This document shows, piece by piece, positions 25,003-34,674 of a stretch of 64,000 bases of DNA; positions within the stretch are counted from its first letter, which is position 1, and the number at the start of each line of letters is the position of its first letter. The stretch is from Alphaproteobacteria bacterium. GTDB taxonomy: Bacteria; Pseudomonadota; Alphaproteobacteria; Caulobacterales; Hyphomonadaceae. Location: positions 62,001-126,000 of the forward strand of contig JAGWYJ010000004.1 of assembly GCA_018969425.1 (NCBI GenBank). Reading direction: 5' to 3'. Made by a program: the position numbers and the translations under genes. Under the pieces are notes generated by a model. It worked only from the letters and a program-made list of their open reading frames with translations, was not told the origin of the DNA and made no database searches.

Positions 25003-26394
25003 TCAGCCATAGGCGGCCAACGCCTCATCCACCGCACGTTCGATGTCCTGGGCCGTCGCACAGTGGGACAGAACCGTACAGAACGGCTGATAGGACGGAA
25101 TACGACTGTCGCCAGACCCCCACATTCCGGGAGGCTCCGGACATAACCATACAATTCTCTTGGCCCGGTCAGAGATCGAGGCGAAGAGATCAAGGCGGGG
25201 ATCTGTGCGGTTCGTGCGGCCATCCCCCAGAACGAGAACAGTCGTCCTCCGGTCGATGAGCTCCGGATCGAGCGCTTCAAGATCGCACAAGGCCTGCCCG
25301 TAATCCGTTGAACCGCCGCCTGCGTCGCGAACAATGGTCTTCATCGCGCTGTCGAAGTCGCGAGCCTTGAGTATAGGCCCCACATCCATCAGACGCGCTG
25401 AAAAGGCGAAGGCGCGAAGATCAGCGATCCCCTCCTGAAGAGCGTAAAGAAGTAGAAGCAGAAAACGGACATACTGGGCGACGGATCCTGAAACATCGCA
25501 GATCGCCACGATCTGCGGCTTGTCCCGTCGCTTCTCTTTCCAGATCAGGTCAAAGGGCGTCCCATCATACCGGACATTGGCCCTCATTGTGCGACGGATA
25601 TCGAGATGGCCCCGCCTGCGCTTGCGCCGCCGATGGGAGTGACGAATCGCAAGCCTCTTCGCCATGCGCGCCACAACGGCCTTCATCCGCTCCATGTCGC
25701 GCAGACTCAGCTCGCCGATCGGACGATTGACGACCACATCGTCGAGAAAAGCCTCGGTCGCAGACCGCCCGAAAACATCAAACAGACGGTCAACATATTC
25801 GCGCGCCCGGGTCTGCATCGCCGCGCGGGCGGCGGCGAGCACGTCAGCCTCCGCCTGAGCTTCGGGGGATCCGTTCTGAAGACGCTCGACCATGCGCTCC
25901 TCCAGCTGACGCACCCCCATCTCCTCAAGCATGCGCCTCGTGAAAAAAGCCGTCTGGGTCCGGAAGCGGATATCATCCGCTCCCGACGCCGCTGCAGCCT
26001 GCTCGAGCGCCAGGGAGATACGCGCCTCATCCCCCGACCGCGCCAGCTGAAAAAAAGCGTCCTCGCCGCCCTGACCTGACGCCCCCCCGTCGGGCGATCC
26101 CTCTCCTTCAGAGGACTGGGGCTTGTCGGAAGAGTTCTGTTCGTCTCCGGCGCCGTCGGATGTCTCTTCGCGGCTTGTCTCAGCCCGGACAAAAAACTGA
26201 TCGAACAGTCGCTCATGAATGAGCTTGTCCTCCTCGGATTTGGCGAGGACGATACCAAGGGTCTCACGCATCCGGCTTCGATCGGCATAGCCGACAAGGG
26301 ACAACGCATTCATCGCATCAAGAGTTTCAGCCGTCGACACCTGCGCACCGGCCGAACGCAGCGCCCGGATATAGCTGGTGATAACCCGCTCCAT
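25003..26394 (-). CDS. CoxE-like von Willebrand factor A protein, 463 aa
   Basis: An N-terminal helical part, an acidic Ser/Gly/Asp/Glu-rich linker (about residues 76-110) and a C-terminal VWA domain. The metal-ion-dependent adhesion site is visible as CDVSGSVAQY (D-x-S-x-S), with the DAGGGSTDYGQAL threonine later and VLVLGDGRTN. It overlaps the MoxR ATPase gene (TGATG). MoxR/VWA pairs act as metallochaperones or remodelling factors; CoxD/CoxE mature CO dehydrogenase, but no molybdenum hydroxylase is nearby, so the client is unknown. Confidence 0.9.
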   Translation of the reverse strand: MERVITSYIRALRSAGAQVSTAETLDAMNALSLVGYADRSRMRETLGIVLAKSEEDKLIHERLFDQFFVRAETSREETSDGAGDEQNSSDKPQSSEGEGSPDGGASGQGGEDAFFQLARSGDEARISLALEQAAAASGADDIRFRTQTAFFTRRMLEEMGVRQLEERMVERLQNGSPEAQAEADVLAAARAAMQTRAREYVDRLFDVFGRSATEAFLDDVVVNRPIGELSLRDMERMKAVVARMAKRLAIRHSHRRRKRRRGHLDIRRTMRANVRYDGTPFDLIWKEKRRDKPQIVAICDVSGSVAQYVRFLLLLLYALQEGIADLRAFAFSARLMDVGPILKARDFDSAMKTIVRDAGGGSTDYGQALCDLEALDPELIDRRTTVLVLGDGRTNRTDPRLDLFASISDRAKRIVWLCPEPPGMWGSGDSRIPSYQPFCTVLSHCATAQDIERAVDEALAAYG

Positions 26395-27380
26395 CAGCCG
26401 GGACCGGAGGCGGTCTCGAGCGCAGTCCGAGTCAGCTGATCGGCCTTTGCGGCGATGTCGAGAATGTCCGCCTGACGCTTGAGGATCACGCTCAGCGTAT
26501 CGCGCACCAGATCAGGATCCAGTCTGTCGGCATGCATGAGAAGCAGAGTGCGCGCCCAGTCGACCGTCTCGCTGATCGAGGGAAGCTTGCGGATATTCTC
26601 TTCCCTTACCGCCTGGACGAACGCCACGAGCTGACGAAGCAGCATGTCCGGGGTTTCCGGAGCGCGGGCCCGGACGATGAGCCTCTCGCGTTCGGCATCC
26701 GGAAAACCGATATGAAGATGAAGGCATCTGCGCCGCAGAGCGTCTCCCAGCTCGCGGGTGGCGTTCGAAGTCAGGAAGACCAGCGGCGGAACCTGCGCGG
26801 AGAGCGTACCGATCTCGGGCACTGTCACCTGATAGTCGGAGAGCACCTCCAGAAGCAGCGCCTCAAACTCCTCATCTGTCTTGTCGATTTCATCAATAAG
26901 AAGGATCGAGCCTGAAGTCTGCTCCATCGCCCGAAGGACGGGACGAGGTTCAAGAAAATCACGCGAGAAGAAGAGATCCTGGAAGCCCGCCAGCTTTCGG
27001 AATGAGGCGTCAAGACTATCGCTCGCCCCGATCAGTTCGCTGATCTTTTCCTTGAGAATCTGCGTATAAAGAAGTTGCTTGCCGTATTTCCACTCATAGA
27101 GCGCCTTGCTCTCATCAAGCCCCTCATAGCACTGCAGACGCAGCAGGGGATACTCAAGAGCCCGGGACAGGGACTGAGCCAGATCAGTCTTACCAACGCC
27201 TGCAGGGCCTTCCACCAGCACAGGCTTGCGAAGATGATGCGCCAGATAGACGGCCGTCGAGATCGATCGCGTGGAGATGTAGCCCGCCGACGCGAGGCTG
27301 GAGGTCACAGCCTCGGGCGAGGTCAGCCCCTGAGGGGTGATGGCGGGAGCGAAACCAGGCGGAGAAGAGGTCTGTGTCAT
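26394..27380 (-). CDS. MoxR-family AAA+ ATPase, 328 aa
   Basis: Walker A GPAGVGKTDLAQSL (about 57-70), Walker B SILLIDEIDKTDEEFE and sensor 1 LVFLTSNATRELGD, with an arginine-rich DALRRRCLHLHIGFP. It is the ATPase partner of the overlapping VWA gene. The N-terminal 40 residues contain a Pro-rich stretch of no clear function. It is divergent from the CoA-transferase across 185 bp that contain an inverted repeat. Confidence 0.93.
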   Translation of the reverse strand: MTQTSSPPGFAPAITPQGLTSPEAVTSSLASAGYISTRSISTAVYLAHHLRKPVLVEGPAGVGKTDLAQSLSRALEYPLLRLQCYEGLDESKALYEWKYGKQLLYTQILKEKISELIGASDSLDASFRKLAGFQDLFFSRDFLEPRPVLRAMEQTSGSILLIDEIDKTDEEFEALLLEVLSDYQVTVPEIGTLSAQVPPLVFLTSNATRELGDALRRRCLHLHIGFPDAERERLIVRARAPETPDMLLRQLVAFVQAVREENIRKLPSISETVDWARTLLLMHADRLDPDLVRDTLSVILKRQADILDIAAKADQLTRTALETASGPG

Positions 27381-27404
27381 GAAACCGGCCTAAACGAGTG
27401 AGAG

Positions 27405-27440
27405 GCGAGGTTCAACCCGCCCGCCCCTTTAAAACCTCGC
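27405..27440. promoter_or_regulatory. 8-bp inverted repeat in a divergent promoter region
   Basis: GCGAGGTT (27405-27412) and AACCTCGC (27433-27440) are perfect arms separated by 20 bp, just upstream of moxR and about 125 bp before the CoA-transferase. A possible operator or leader stem for moxR; the wide spacer makes either reading weak. Confidence 0.25.
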
Positions 27441-27564
27441 GTCCCGGCGCCGCACGCCTCCCCCCCCTCGACATCCCGCCCCCCGCAAGCGAGGGTGCGG
27501 ACGGTCATCATGCGTCACCTCAAGGGGGGACGCAGCCAGCAGCTTTTGGACGGGACGACGGGTC

Positions 27565-28755
27565 ATGCAGGGTGTGCTTTCTGGGGTCAGGGTTCTGGAT
27601 TTCGGCCGCTATATCGCCGGCCCTTATTGCGCCGCCCTGCTGGCGGAATACGGCGCAGACGTCATCCGTATTGAAAAACGCTCCGGCGGCGAGGATCGCT
27701 TTCAGGCGCCTCTGACCGACACTCAGGAAGGGGCCCTCTTCCTTCAGATGAACCGCAACAAACGCGGCCTCACCCTCGACCCGATGACACCGGAGGGACA
27801 GGAAGTGGTGGCCCGTCTCGTCAGGACGGCTGATGTCGTGATCGCCAACCTCCCGCCCCAGACCCTCGCGGCGATGAAACTGGATTATGAGAGCCTGAAG
27901 GCGATCCGGCCCGATATCATCCTGACCCACGTGACCGCCTACGGACGGGGCGGCCCCTACAGCGACCGCGTCGGCTTTGACGGGATCGGCCAGGTGATGT
28001 CCGGCGCCGCCTACATGACCTCGGAAGGCGACGGCGAGAAACCCTATCGCTTTCAGGCCGCCTGGGTCGATTTCGGCACGGCGCTTCACAGCGCCTACGG
28101 AACGCTTCTGGCGCTTATGGCGCGGGGGCAGACGGGCAAGGGCCAGCTGGTGGAAGGCGCGTTGCTTGGAACCGCCCTCACCACGACCAACGCCACGCTG
28201 ATCGAGCAGGCGGTGCTGAACATCAATCGGACGCCAACGGGCAATCGCGGGCAGACGGCGGCGCCGGTGGACATTTTCCGCACGCGCGACGGGTGGATCC
28301 TGGTTCAGGTGATCGGACAGCCGCTCTATAAGCGCTGGGCCCAGCTGATGGGGGAAAGCGAGTGGCTGACCGATCCACGTTTCCGGGACGATATCTCTCG
28401 CGGCGAGCATGGCGAGCTCATCTCGGAGCGCATGAGCCGCTGGTGCGCCGAGCGAACCTCGGCGGAAGCCATCGAAATTCTCGGCGCATCGATGATCCCG
28501 GCGGGTCCGGTTCTGAAGCCCCAGCAGACCCTGGACGACCCCCATGTCCAGGCGATGGGTTTCTTCCAACCGATGGATTTCCCGGGCCTTCCGAAACCTG
28601 CGCCCGTGGCGCGTGTGCCGCTTCGCCTGTCCGAGACGCCCGGCGACCTGCGCACCCGCGCCCCGGTGCTTGGAGAGCATACGGACGCCATCCTCACCGA
28701 GCTCGGCTATGACGCGGCAGCAATCGCCAGCCTCAGGGCGCGAAAAATCATCTGA
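27565..28755 (+). CDS. CaiB/BaiF family III CoA-transferase, 396 aa
   Basis: Moves CoA between carboxylic acids through an aspartyl-CoA intermediate. The catalytic aspartate is Asp169 (AAWVDFGTALHSAYG), the same number as in characterised family members. Others: VLDFGRYIAGPYCAALLAEYGADVIRIE at the start (quoted from two adjoining blocks), FLQMNRNKRGLTLD and TAYGRGGPYSDRVGFD. Length is typical. It is followed 40 bp later by a GST on the same strand. Substrate unknown; it could load an incoming acid onto CoA for the nearby beta-oxidation enzymes. Confidence 0.92.
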   Translation: MQGVLSGVRVLDFGRYIAGPYCAALLAEYGADVIRIEKRSGGEDRFQAPLTDTQEGALFLQMNRNKRGLTLDPMTPEGQEVVARLVRTADVVIANLPPQTLAAMKLDYESLKAIRPDIILTHVTAYGRGGPYSDRVGFDGIGQVMSGAAYMTSEGDGEKPYRFQAAWVDFGTALHSAYGTLLALMARGQTGKGQLVEGALLGTALTTTNATLIEQAVLNINRTPTGNRGQTAAPVDIFRTRDGWILVQVIGQPLYKRWAQLMGESEWLTDPRFRDDISRGEHGELISERMSRWCAERTSAEAIEILGASMIPAGPVLKPQQTLDDPHVQAMGFFQPMDFPGLPKPAPVARVPLRLSETPGDLRTRAPVLGEHTDAILTELGYDAAAIASLRARKII

Positions 28756-28794
28756 CCCCGATCCCAAATCTCGTCAGCCAGGAAGTCACGCGAA

Positions 28795-29409
28795 ATGAAG
28801 CTGTATCACTGCAAGAACGCCCGCTCTCTCAGGCCTCTCTGGGCCCTCGAGGAACTCGGCCTCGACTACGAGCTCGTAAACATGCCTTTTCCGCCACGCG
28901 CGCTCCATCCGGGCTATACGGAAATCAATCCGCTCGGCACAGTCCCGGCCCTCGTAGACGGGGATCTGACCATGACGGAATCCTCTGGGATCTGTCATTA
29001 TCTTGCGGAACGTTACGGCCCCACCGACCTGCGCGTCGGCCCGGAGGAGACGGCGTTCGGCGAATATCTGAACTGGCTCTACCGCAGCGACGCCACGCTC
29101 ACCTTCCCCCAGACGATCGTGCTGCGATACACGCGACTTGAACCGGAAGCCCGCCGCCTGCCGCAGGCGGCGGAAGATTACACCATCTGGTTTCTATCAC
29201 GCCTCAGAAGCGTCGAAAGCGCTCTTGAAGGGCGCACCTATCTGTGCGCAGACCGCTTCACCATGGCCGACATCGCCGTGCACTACGCGCTATTCCTCGG
29301 CCGGTCGCTCGGCCTCGAAGATCGCTACAAACCCAATTGCCGGAGATATCTGGAAGACATGATGGAGCGACCCGCGTTTGTTCGCGCCATGGCGCGACAG
29401 GAAACCTGA
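28795..29409 (+). CDS. glutathione S-transferase, 204 aa
   Basis: Soluble GST with the N-terminal thioredoxin-like domain (MKLYHCKNARSLRPLWALEE, NPLGTVPALVDGDLTMTES with the cis-proline and Glu-Ser glutathione contacts) and a C-terminal helical domain (CADRFTMADIAVHYAL, with the N-capping box). Ser/Cys near residue 7-11 would be the catalytic region of beta/theta-like GSTs. The start has AGGAAG upstream. Probably co-transcribed with the CoA-transferase. Such enzymes can cleave or isomerise intermediates, but no substrate is evident. Confidence 0.92.
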   Translation: MKLYHCKNARSLRPLWALEELGLDYELVNMPFPPRALHPGYTEINPLGTVPALVDGDLTMTESSGICHYLAERYGPTDLRVGPEETAFGEYLNWLYRSDATLTFPQTIVLRYTRLEPEARRLPQAAEDYTIWFLSRLRSVESALEGRTYLCADRFTMADIAVHYALFLGRSLGLEDRYKPNCRRYLEDMMERPAFVRAMARQET

Positions 29410-29546
29410 CGCGACCGGGCGTGAGGCGCCCTTGCGGGCTTCAGCGAGCGATCCTCCGTACAGACCCGGCAAGAACCGTGGCAGGGGAGGTATGAAGATC
29501 GGTTCCCTGCGAGTTCACGGCCGAGGCGATGGCCGACCTGGCGCCC

Positions 29547-30053
29547 CTAACGGGCCTCTCTCGCGAGCAGCGCCGCCTTGACCGATCGGCCCCATCGGTA
29601 GCCGGAGATATCTCCGGTCGAACGCACGACCCGATGACAGGGAATGACAACCGCAAGACGATTAGCCGCGCAGGCCCCGGCAACCGCCCGCACGGCGGTC
29701 GGCGCGCCGACATGCCGCGCGAGATCGCTATAAGTCCGACGCTCGCCGGCCGGTATGTCGCGTAAAGCGGTCCAGACAGCCGTCTGAAATCCTGTTCCCA
29801 GGATATCGAGAGGTCCCTCGTAGGGACGTCGGGGATCCTCAAGCAGCGCCAGAATCTCCTTGAGACAGGCGCGCGCCCGGTCTCCATCCTCCACGATCAC
29901 CGCCCTCGGCCGAACCTTGAGAACCTCCTTGCGGAGATCGGCGGCGCCCCCAAAGCCGACATGACAAAGCCCCCTCGCGGTTGACCCGACAGAGAGCGCG
30001 CCCAGAGGGCTCATAGCCTCGGCCCAGTCAACAGTCTCCCCTGACAGCTTCAC
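29547..30053 (-). CDS. ogt: methylated-DNA-protein-cysteine methyltransferase
   Basis: Repairs O6-alkylguanine by transferring the alkyl group to its own cysteine. Motifs: TGFQTAVWTALRDIPAGERRT, VGAPTAVRAVAGACAANRLA (helix-turn-helix and arginine finger) and the acceptor VIPCHRVVRSTGDISGY. I choose the GTG at 30053 because AAGGAG stands five bases upstream and the product is then 168 residues, the usual Ogt length. The open frame continues to a TTG at 30164, which would overlap the AtuA-like gene; an ATG at 30014 is too far in. It lies downstream of the Atu-like operon by chance or as a last gene. Confidence 0.9.
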   Translation of the reverse strand: MKLSGETVDWAEAMSPLGALSVGSTARGLCHVGFGGAADLRKEVLKVRPRAVIVEDGDRARACLKEILALLEDPRRPYEGPLDILGTGFQTAVWTALRDIPAGERRTYSDLARHVGAPTAVRAVAGACAANRLAVVIPCHRVVRSTGDISGYRWGRSVKAALLAREAR

Positions 30054-30120
30054 GACAGCTCCTTCGATATGAAGCCCCTGCGTTACGACAGCTGCAGCCG
30101 GTCGCCGAAGACGCGACCCG

Positions 30121-31905
30121 TTAGACAGTCGCAGATGAAGGGACGAGTGAGACTGGGACTTCAATCATCCGCGTCCCGAGATATTCCCCGAGGGACTTCG
30201 CCTGGCGGTCGAGACGGTTGTTTGAAGAGGCGCCCCCGGCGAGAACCCCGCGAACAAGGAAATTGAGCGCGCGGAGATTTGGCATCTCATATCGATCGAT
30301 GTCATAGGCGGCCATATCCGGACACAGCCGCCGGAACGCATCGACGGTCAGAAAATCGCGCAGGAACGCATATCCCTCATCGGTCTTCGCCCACACCCCG
30401 CAATTGGCGTGCCCGCCCTTATCTCCCGATCGTGTGCCGAACAGACGCCCGAACGGAACAGACGCGACAGGCCCGGCAGGAGCCCTCATCGGGACCTGCG
30501 GGGGGACCTGCACCCCGACGTCCGGCAGATCGAGACGCTGAGTGGGCATCACCTCGATCACGTCTATTCCCGACACATGAACACGCTCGACGACCCGCCG
30601 GCTGTCGATCAGGGCCGGCCAGTGAACAATGGTCTGCCCGCCCGAAAACCCGCCGCCGCCGCGACCGACATTCCCTGGTATGGTGGCCAGACCGATTTCC
30701 ACCGCCTTGGCTGACAGGAGACGACCCAGGCGGGACGGATCCCGGCTGGTCAGCGTCACCCGCAGGACGGCGTGAGCTTCCTCATTGGAGGCGGCGTCGG
30801 ACTTGTCGCTCCGGATCAGCTGAACATCCACATCGTCGAACCGCTCGCGTCCGCCGAAATTGTCGAGCAGCTGATCGAGATAGATTTCCGCTTTCTTCCC
30901 GATATCGAGGCCGGTGAGACAGACCTCGAAGCTCTGTTTCCAGGGACCAGGCGTGTTGAAGCAGACCTTGTGGGTCGGAGGCGGAGACGATCCCCGGCAT
31001 CCGCTCACCCGGACGCGGTCCGGCCCCTCCTGGACGATGGACAGGGTGTCAAAATGGGCGATGACGTCCGGATTGACGTAGGCGGGTGAAGAAATCTCGT
31101 AGAGAAGCTGAGCCGTCACGGTGCCGACGGAAACGAGGCCTCCGGTTCCGGGATGTTTGGTGATGGTAAAGGAGCCGTCAGCCTCGATCTCGGCGATCGG
31201 ATAGCCGACATTCCGAAAACTCGGCACCTCCTGAAAGAAGGAGTAGTTCCCGCCGCAGCACTGGGCGCCGCATTCGATCACATGTCCGGCGGCGAGAGCT
31301 CCGGCGAGGGCGTCATAGTCATCACGCTTCCAGCCGAACTTCCACGCAGCCGGTCCGATGACGAGCGCCGCATCCGTTACGCGAGGACACAGGACGATAT
31401 CGGCACCCTGGTCGAGCGCTTCCTTGATGCCCCAGGCCCCAAGATAGACATTCGCCGTCAGCGGCGGACGTCCGGCGACATCCAGCCTTTCTCCGGTATC
31501 CAGATTGAGAAAGTCTTCTCCGGCGTCCTGAAGGGATGCGAGATCCGGCAGGATATCGTCTCCGTCGATCCACGCGACCTTCGCCGTCAGGCCGAGGCGT
31601 CTGAGCAGGGTCTCAACCTCGTCTGCAAGGCTCCTCGGATTGAGGCCGCCAGCGTTGACGACGATCTTCACGCCCCGCTCAAGACAGATCGCAGCGACGT
31701 CCTCAAGTTGCTTCAGGAACGTGCCGACATAGCCCATTTTCTCGCCGCGGGCCTTCTTCTGATCGAACAGAATGGACATGGTGAGTTCGGCAAGATAATC
31801 GCCCGTCAGCACGTCGATGGGACCGCCTTCCACCAGCTGCCTCGCCGCATCGAGACGATCGCCGTAATATCCGCTGCAGTTTGCGATCCGGACGACCTGG
31901 CTCAT
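30121..31905 (-). CDS. AtuA-family acyclic terpene utilisation protein, 594 aa
   Basis: The N-terminal AtuA domain (DUF1446) runs to about residue 440: VRIANCSGYYGDRLDAARQL, VNAGGLNPRSLADE, CPRVTDAALVIGPAAWKFGW and CGAQCCGGNYSFF. A smaller C-terminal AtuA-like domain follows (GRLFGTRSGDKGGHANCGVW). The family is required for growth on citronellol and geraniol in Pseudomonas but its reaction is not established. The ATG at 31905 overlaps the hydratase stop (ATGA) and follows GGGAGAGGGCGG. Last gene of the carboxylase operon. Confidence 0.9.
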   Translation of the reverse strand: MSQVVRIANCSGYYGDRLDAARQLVEGGPIDVLTGDYLAELTMSILFDQKKARGEKMGYVGTFLKQLEDVAAICLERGVKIVVNAGGLNPRSLADEVETLLRRLGLTAKVAWIDGDDILPDLASLQDAGEDFLNLDTGERLDVAGRPPLTANVYLGAWGIKEALDQGADIVLCPRVTDAALVIGPAAWKFGWKRDDYDALAGALAAGHVIECGAQCCGGNYSFFQEVPSFRNVGYPIAEIEADGSFTITKHPGTGGLVSVGTVTAQLLYEISSPAYVNPDVIAHFDTLSIVQEGPDRVRVSGCRGSSPPPTHKVCFNTPGPWKQSFEVCLTGLDIGKKAEIYLDQLLDNFGGRERFDDVDVQLIRSDKSDAASNEEAHAVLRVTLTSRDPSRLGRLLSAKAVEIGLATIPGNVGRGGGGFSGGQTIVHWPALIDSRRVVERVHVSGIDVIEVMPTQRLDLPDVGVQVPPQVPMRAPAGPVASVPFGRLFGTRSGDKGGHANCGVWAKTDEGYAFLRDFLTVDAFRRLCPDMAAYDIDRYEMPNLRALNFLVRGVLAGGASSNNRLDRQAKSLGEYLGTRMIEVPVSLVPSSATV

Positions 31906-32690
31906 CCGCCCTCTCCCGATGTCACCCAGGCGGGCTTTCGTTTCTCCCGGAAGGCTTTCATACCCTCCGCGCCCTCCTCCGACCTGAACAGACTGACGCT
32001 CCATGGCGCGGCCTCAGCAAACCCGTCGGCAAGCGAAAGGGTCGAGACACGCCGGACAAGCTTCTTGCACTCACGGACCGCATTGGGCCCGCCAAGCGCG
32101 ATCATGTCGATAATCGCCTGCACCGCCGGGACAAGCTGTTCGGCGGACGTCGCCTGATGGACAAGCCCAAGACGAACAGCATCTGCGCCGGTAAAGCGCT
32201 CGCCGGTGAGGAACAACTTGGTCGCATTGGCGACACCCAGTTTCGGAATACAGACAACGGAGATGATGGCGGGAATGACCCCGATGCGAACTTCGCTGAA
32301 GCTGAAGGGCGCATCCTCGACCGTCACACAGATATCGGCCGCGCCGACAAGACCGAGACCGCCAGCGAATGCCGCACCGTTCACGGCTGCGATAACGGGC
32401 TTGTCGCTCTCGAGGATTGCAGTGAGGACCTCCGGCAGACCAATCACCCGTCCCCCATGAGACGGCGCCGACCCGGGAGGATTCTTAAGGTCCGCGCCGG
32501 CGCAGAAGGCGGGCCCTGCGCCCGTGATGACGATCACACGCACGTCAGGATTGAGATTGGCTTCGATCAGGTGGGCGTGCAGCTCATTGACGAGACCGGC
32601 CGACAGGGCGTTGCGGTTATCCGGCCGATTGAGCGTGATCCACGCAGCGCCGCCCCGGATCTCGCACAGAGTGGACTGGATCTCGGTCAT
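31902..32690 (-). CDS. enoyl-CoA hydratase/isomerase (AtuE/LiuC-like), 262 aa
   Basis: Crotonase fold with oxyanion-hole motifs AFCAGADLKN and NGAAFAGGLGLVGAADIC, then FSEVRIGVIPAIIS and GAD-AVRLGLVHQ. The conserved EVRIGVIPAIIS is like isohexenylglutaconyl-CoA or methylglutaconyl-CoA hydratases, which act after the carboxylase of the same operon. Starts overlapping the carboxylase alpha stop and ends overlapping the AtuA start, so the four genes are coupled. Confidence 0.9.
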   Translation of the reverse strand: MTEIQSTLCEIRGGAAWITLNRPDNRNALSAGLVNELHAHLIEANLNPDVRVIVITGAGPAFCAGADLKNPPGSAPSHGGRVIGLPEVLTAILESDKPVIAAVNGAAFAGGLGLVGAADICVTVEDAPFSFSEVRIGVIPAIISVVCIPKLGVANATKLFLTGERFTGADAVRLGLVHQATSAEQLVPAVQAIIDMIALGGPNAVRECKKLVRRVSTLSLADGFAEAAPWSVSLFRSEEGAEGMKAFREKRKPAWVTSGEGG

Positions 32691-34672
32691 GACGAAGTCT
32701 CCTTTTCGTCTCCGGCGAGCGTCAGCAGAAGCTGGCCGTTACCCACCTGGTCCCCAAGCGCCACGAAGAGGGCGTTCACAACCCCGTCCTGCGGCGCCGT
32801 GATCCTGTGCTCCATCTTCATCGCCTCAAGAATGAGCAGGACCTCGCCCTTCACAACGGCGCGCCCGGCTTCGGCCATCAACGATCGCACAACCCCGGGC
32901 ATCGGCGCCTTGAGACCGCCGTCGGCGGCCTTCGCTCCAACTTCGGGATACCGCGGCTTCTCCTCGAGAGTTATGTCTCCCTCCGGACCATGCAGCATCC
33001 AGCTCAGCCCGGACGGGGAACACCGGTACTCGACACGAAGGCCGTCGATCGCAAGGTCTGCCACGCCGCTCCCGGCCGCATGAACGACGACAGAGCGTTT
33101 GTCCTCTCCGAGCCTGAAGTCAAAAACTCCGTCGGGACGTCGCCGGTACTGAAGCGCGATCTCCTGATCGCCATGACAAAAGACGATCACCTCCATCGGC
33201 GTCACCGAGTGTCGCCATCCGCTCGGGATGGAGGCAAGCACACGGGCTCTCGCGCGTCTGCGCGCCTGCCCCTCGATCGCAGCAGCGATGGCGGCGCGCT
33301 CGAGCTCCTCAGTCGAACGGATCCGGACAGGAGACGGCGCAACGCGGGCGATGAAATCCGTCGTCGTGTCGCCTGCCAGAAACTCCGGGGTCCGCAGCGT
33401 CGAGACAAGGAAATCGCGATTGGTGATCAGTCCCTGAACTTCAGTTGTCTCCAGAACGCGCGCCAGGCGCGCAGCCGCTTCCCGGCGGGTGGGAGCGTGG
33501 ACAATGACCTTTGCGATCATCGCGTCAAAATCCGGACTGACCACGCTGCCGGCCTCCACCCCGCTGTCGAAGCGGGCTGCGCCGGCCCCGGATGGGCGCC
33601 AGAGAAGCACGGGCCCGGGCGAAGGAAGGAAATCGTTGCGGGGATCCTCGGCGCACAGACGGGCCTCGATCGCGTGTCCGCAGATCGAAAGATCCTCCTG
33701 GCGGAACGAGAGCGCCTCCCCCTCGGCGATCCGGATCTGCTCACGGACCAGATCCTTGCCGATGATCGCCTCGGTGACGGGGTGCTCAACCTGAAGACGC
33801 GCATTGACCTCAAGGAACCAGAACTCCCGGCCGCTGACCAGAAACTCAACTGTGCCGGCGGATGAATATCCGAGCTTTCGCGCAGCCGAGACGGCAGCCT
33901 CGCACATCGCAGCGCGAACATCCCCATCAAGCGCCGGGGACGGCGCCTCCTCGATAATCTTCTGATGACGTCTCTGTATGGAGCACTCGCGCTCAAAGCA
34001 GTGAACGAGATTACCCCTCCGATCCCCGATTATCTGGATCTCGATATGACGGGCCGTCTCGACCCAGCGCTCGAGAAAGACCGTATCGTCGCCAAACGCC
34101 GCGCCGGCCTCGCGGCGGGCGCTCTCAATGGCGGCCTCAAGGTCCGCCTCCGCGCGAACGACCCGCATGCCGCGTCCGCCCCCTCCGGCGGAGGCCTTGA
34201 CCAGAATGGGATAGCCTATGTCCCGAGCCGCCTTACGGGCCGCTGCGATCTTGCCCACCTCGACGGCGTCCAGCGTGGGAACGCCGGCGGCGGCCATGAG
34301 GCGCTTGGCGGACAGCTTGTCCCCCATCTGCGCGATCACCTCAGGCTGCGGACCGATCCAGGCGAGACCTGCATCAATGACCGCCTGAGCAAACCCGGCA
34401 TTCTCAGACAGAAAGCCGTATCCGGGGTGCACCGCATCGGCGCCGGCGCGCCGCGCCGCAGTCAGGATCGCCTCAGTCCTCAGATAGGTTTCAGCCGCTG
34501 TCCGCCCTCCCAGAGCGACGGCCACATCGGCTTCGCGCACGAACGGCGCATCCCGGTCGCCCTCCGCATAAACCGCACAGGTCGAGACGCCCATCTCCCG
34601 GGCCGTCCGGAAGATGCGGCGCGCGATTTCTCCCCGATTGGCGACAAGAAGACGTCGGATCGGTCGGATCAT
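32687..34672 (-). CDS. geranyl-/methylcrotonyl-CoA carboxylase alpha (biotin) subunit, 661 aa
   Basis: Biotin carboxylase domain to about residue 445 (LLVANRGEIARRI, ATP-grasp glycine loop KASAGGGGRGMRVV, EVNARLQVEHPVTE), linker, and C-terminal biotinyl domain with the biotinylated lysine in LILEAMKMEHRI. Carboxylates biotin with bicarbonate and ATP. With the beta subunit it forms an acyl-CoA carboxylase of the MCC/GCC type. The frame is open to a GTG at 34687; the ATG at 34672 gives the family N-terminus (MIRPIRRLL). The stop of the beta gene lies at 34675. Confidence 0.92.
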   Translation of the reverse strand: MIRPIRRLLVANRGEIARRIFRTAREMGVSTCAVYAEGDRDAPFVREADVAVALGGRTAAETYLRTEAILTAARRAGADAVHPGYGFLSENAGFAQAVIDAGLAWIGPQPEVIAQMGDKLSAKRLMAAAGVPTLDAVEVGKIAAARKAARDIGYPILVKASAGGGGRGMRVVRAEADLEAAIESARREAGAAFGDDTVFLERWVETARHIEIQIIGDRRGNLVHCFERECSIQRRHQKIIEEAPSPALDGDVRAAMCEAAVSAARKLGYSSAGTVEFLVSGREFWFLEVNARLQVEHPVTEAIIGKDLVREQIRIAEGEALSFRQEDLSICGHAIEARLCAEDPRNDFLPSPGPVLLWRPSGAGAARFDSGVEAGSVVSPDFDAMIAKVIVHAPTRREAAARLARVLETTEVQGLITNRDFLVSTLRTPEFLAGDTTTDFIARVAPSPVRIRSTEELERAAIAAAIEGQARRRARARVLASIPSGWRHSVTPMEVIVFCHGDQEIALQYRRRPDGVFDFRLGEDKRSVVVHAAGSGVADLAIDGLRVEYRCSPSGLSWMLHGPEGDITLEEKPRYPEVGAKAADGGLKAPMPGVVRSLMAEAGRAVVKGEVLLILEAMKMEHRITAPQDGVVNALFVALGDQVGNGQLLLTLAGDEKETSS

Positions 34673-34674
34673 GT

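Noticed and set aside
25003-27380. CO dehydrogenase maturation operon.
   Set aside because: No coxMSL-type subunits or molybdenum-cofactor genes are adjacent; only the MoxR/VWA pair is present.
27520-28767. Minus-strand open frame of 415 codons.
   Set aside because: Fully opposite the CoA-transferase with its complete motifs; no domain is recognisable in it.
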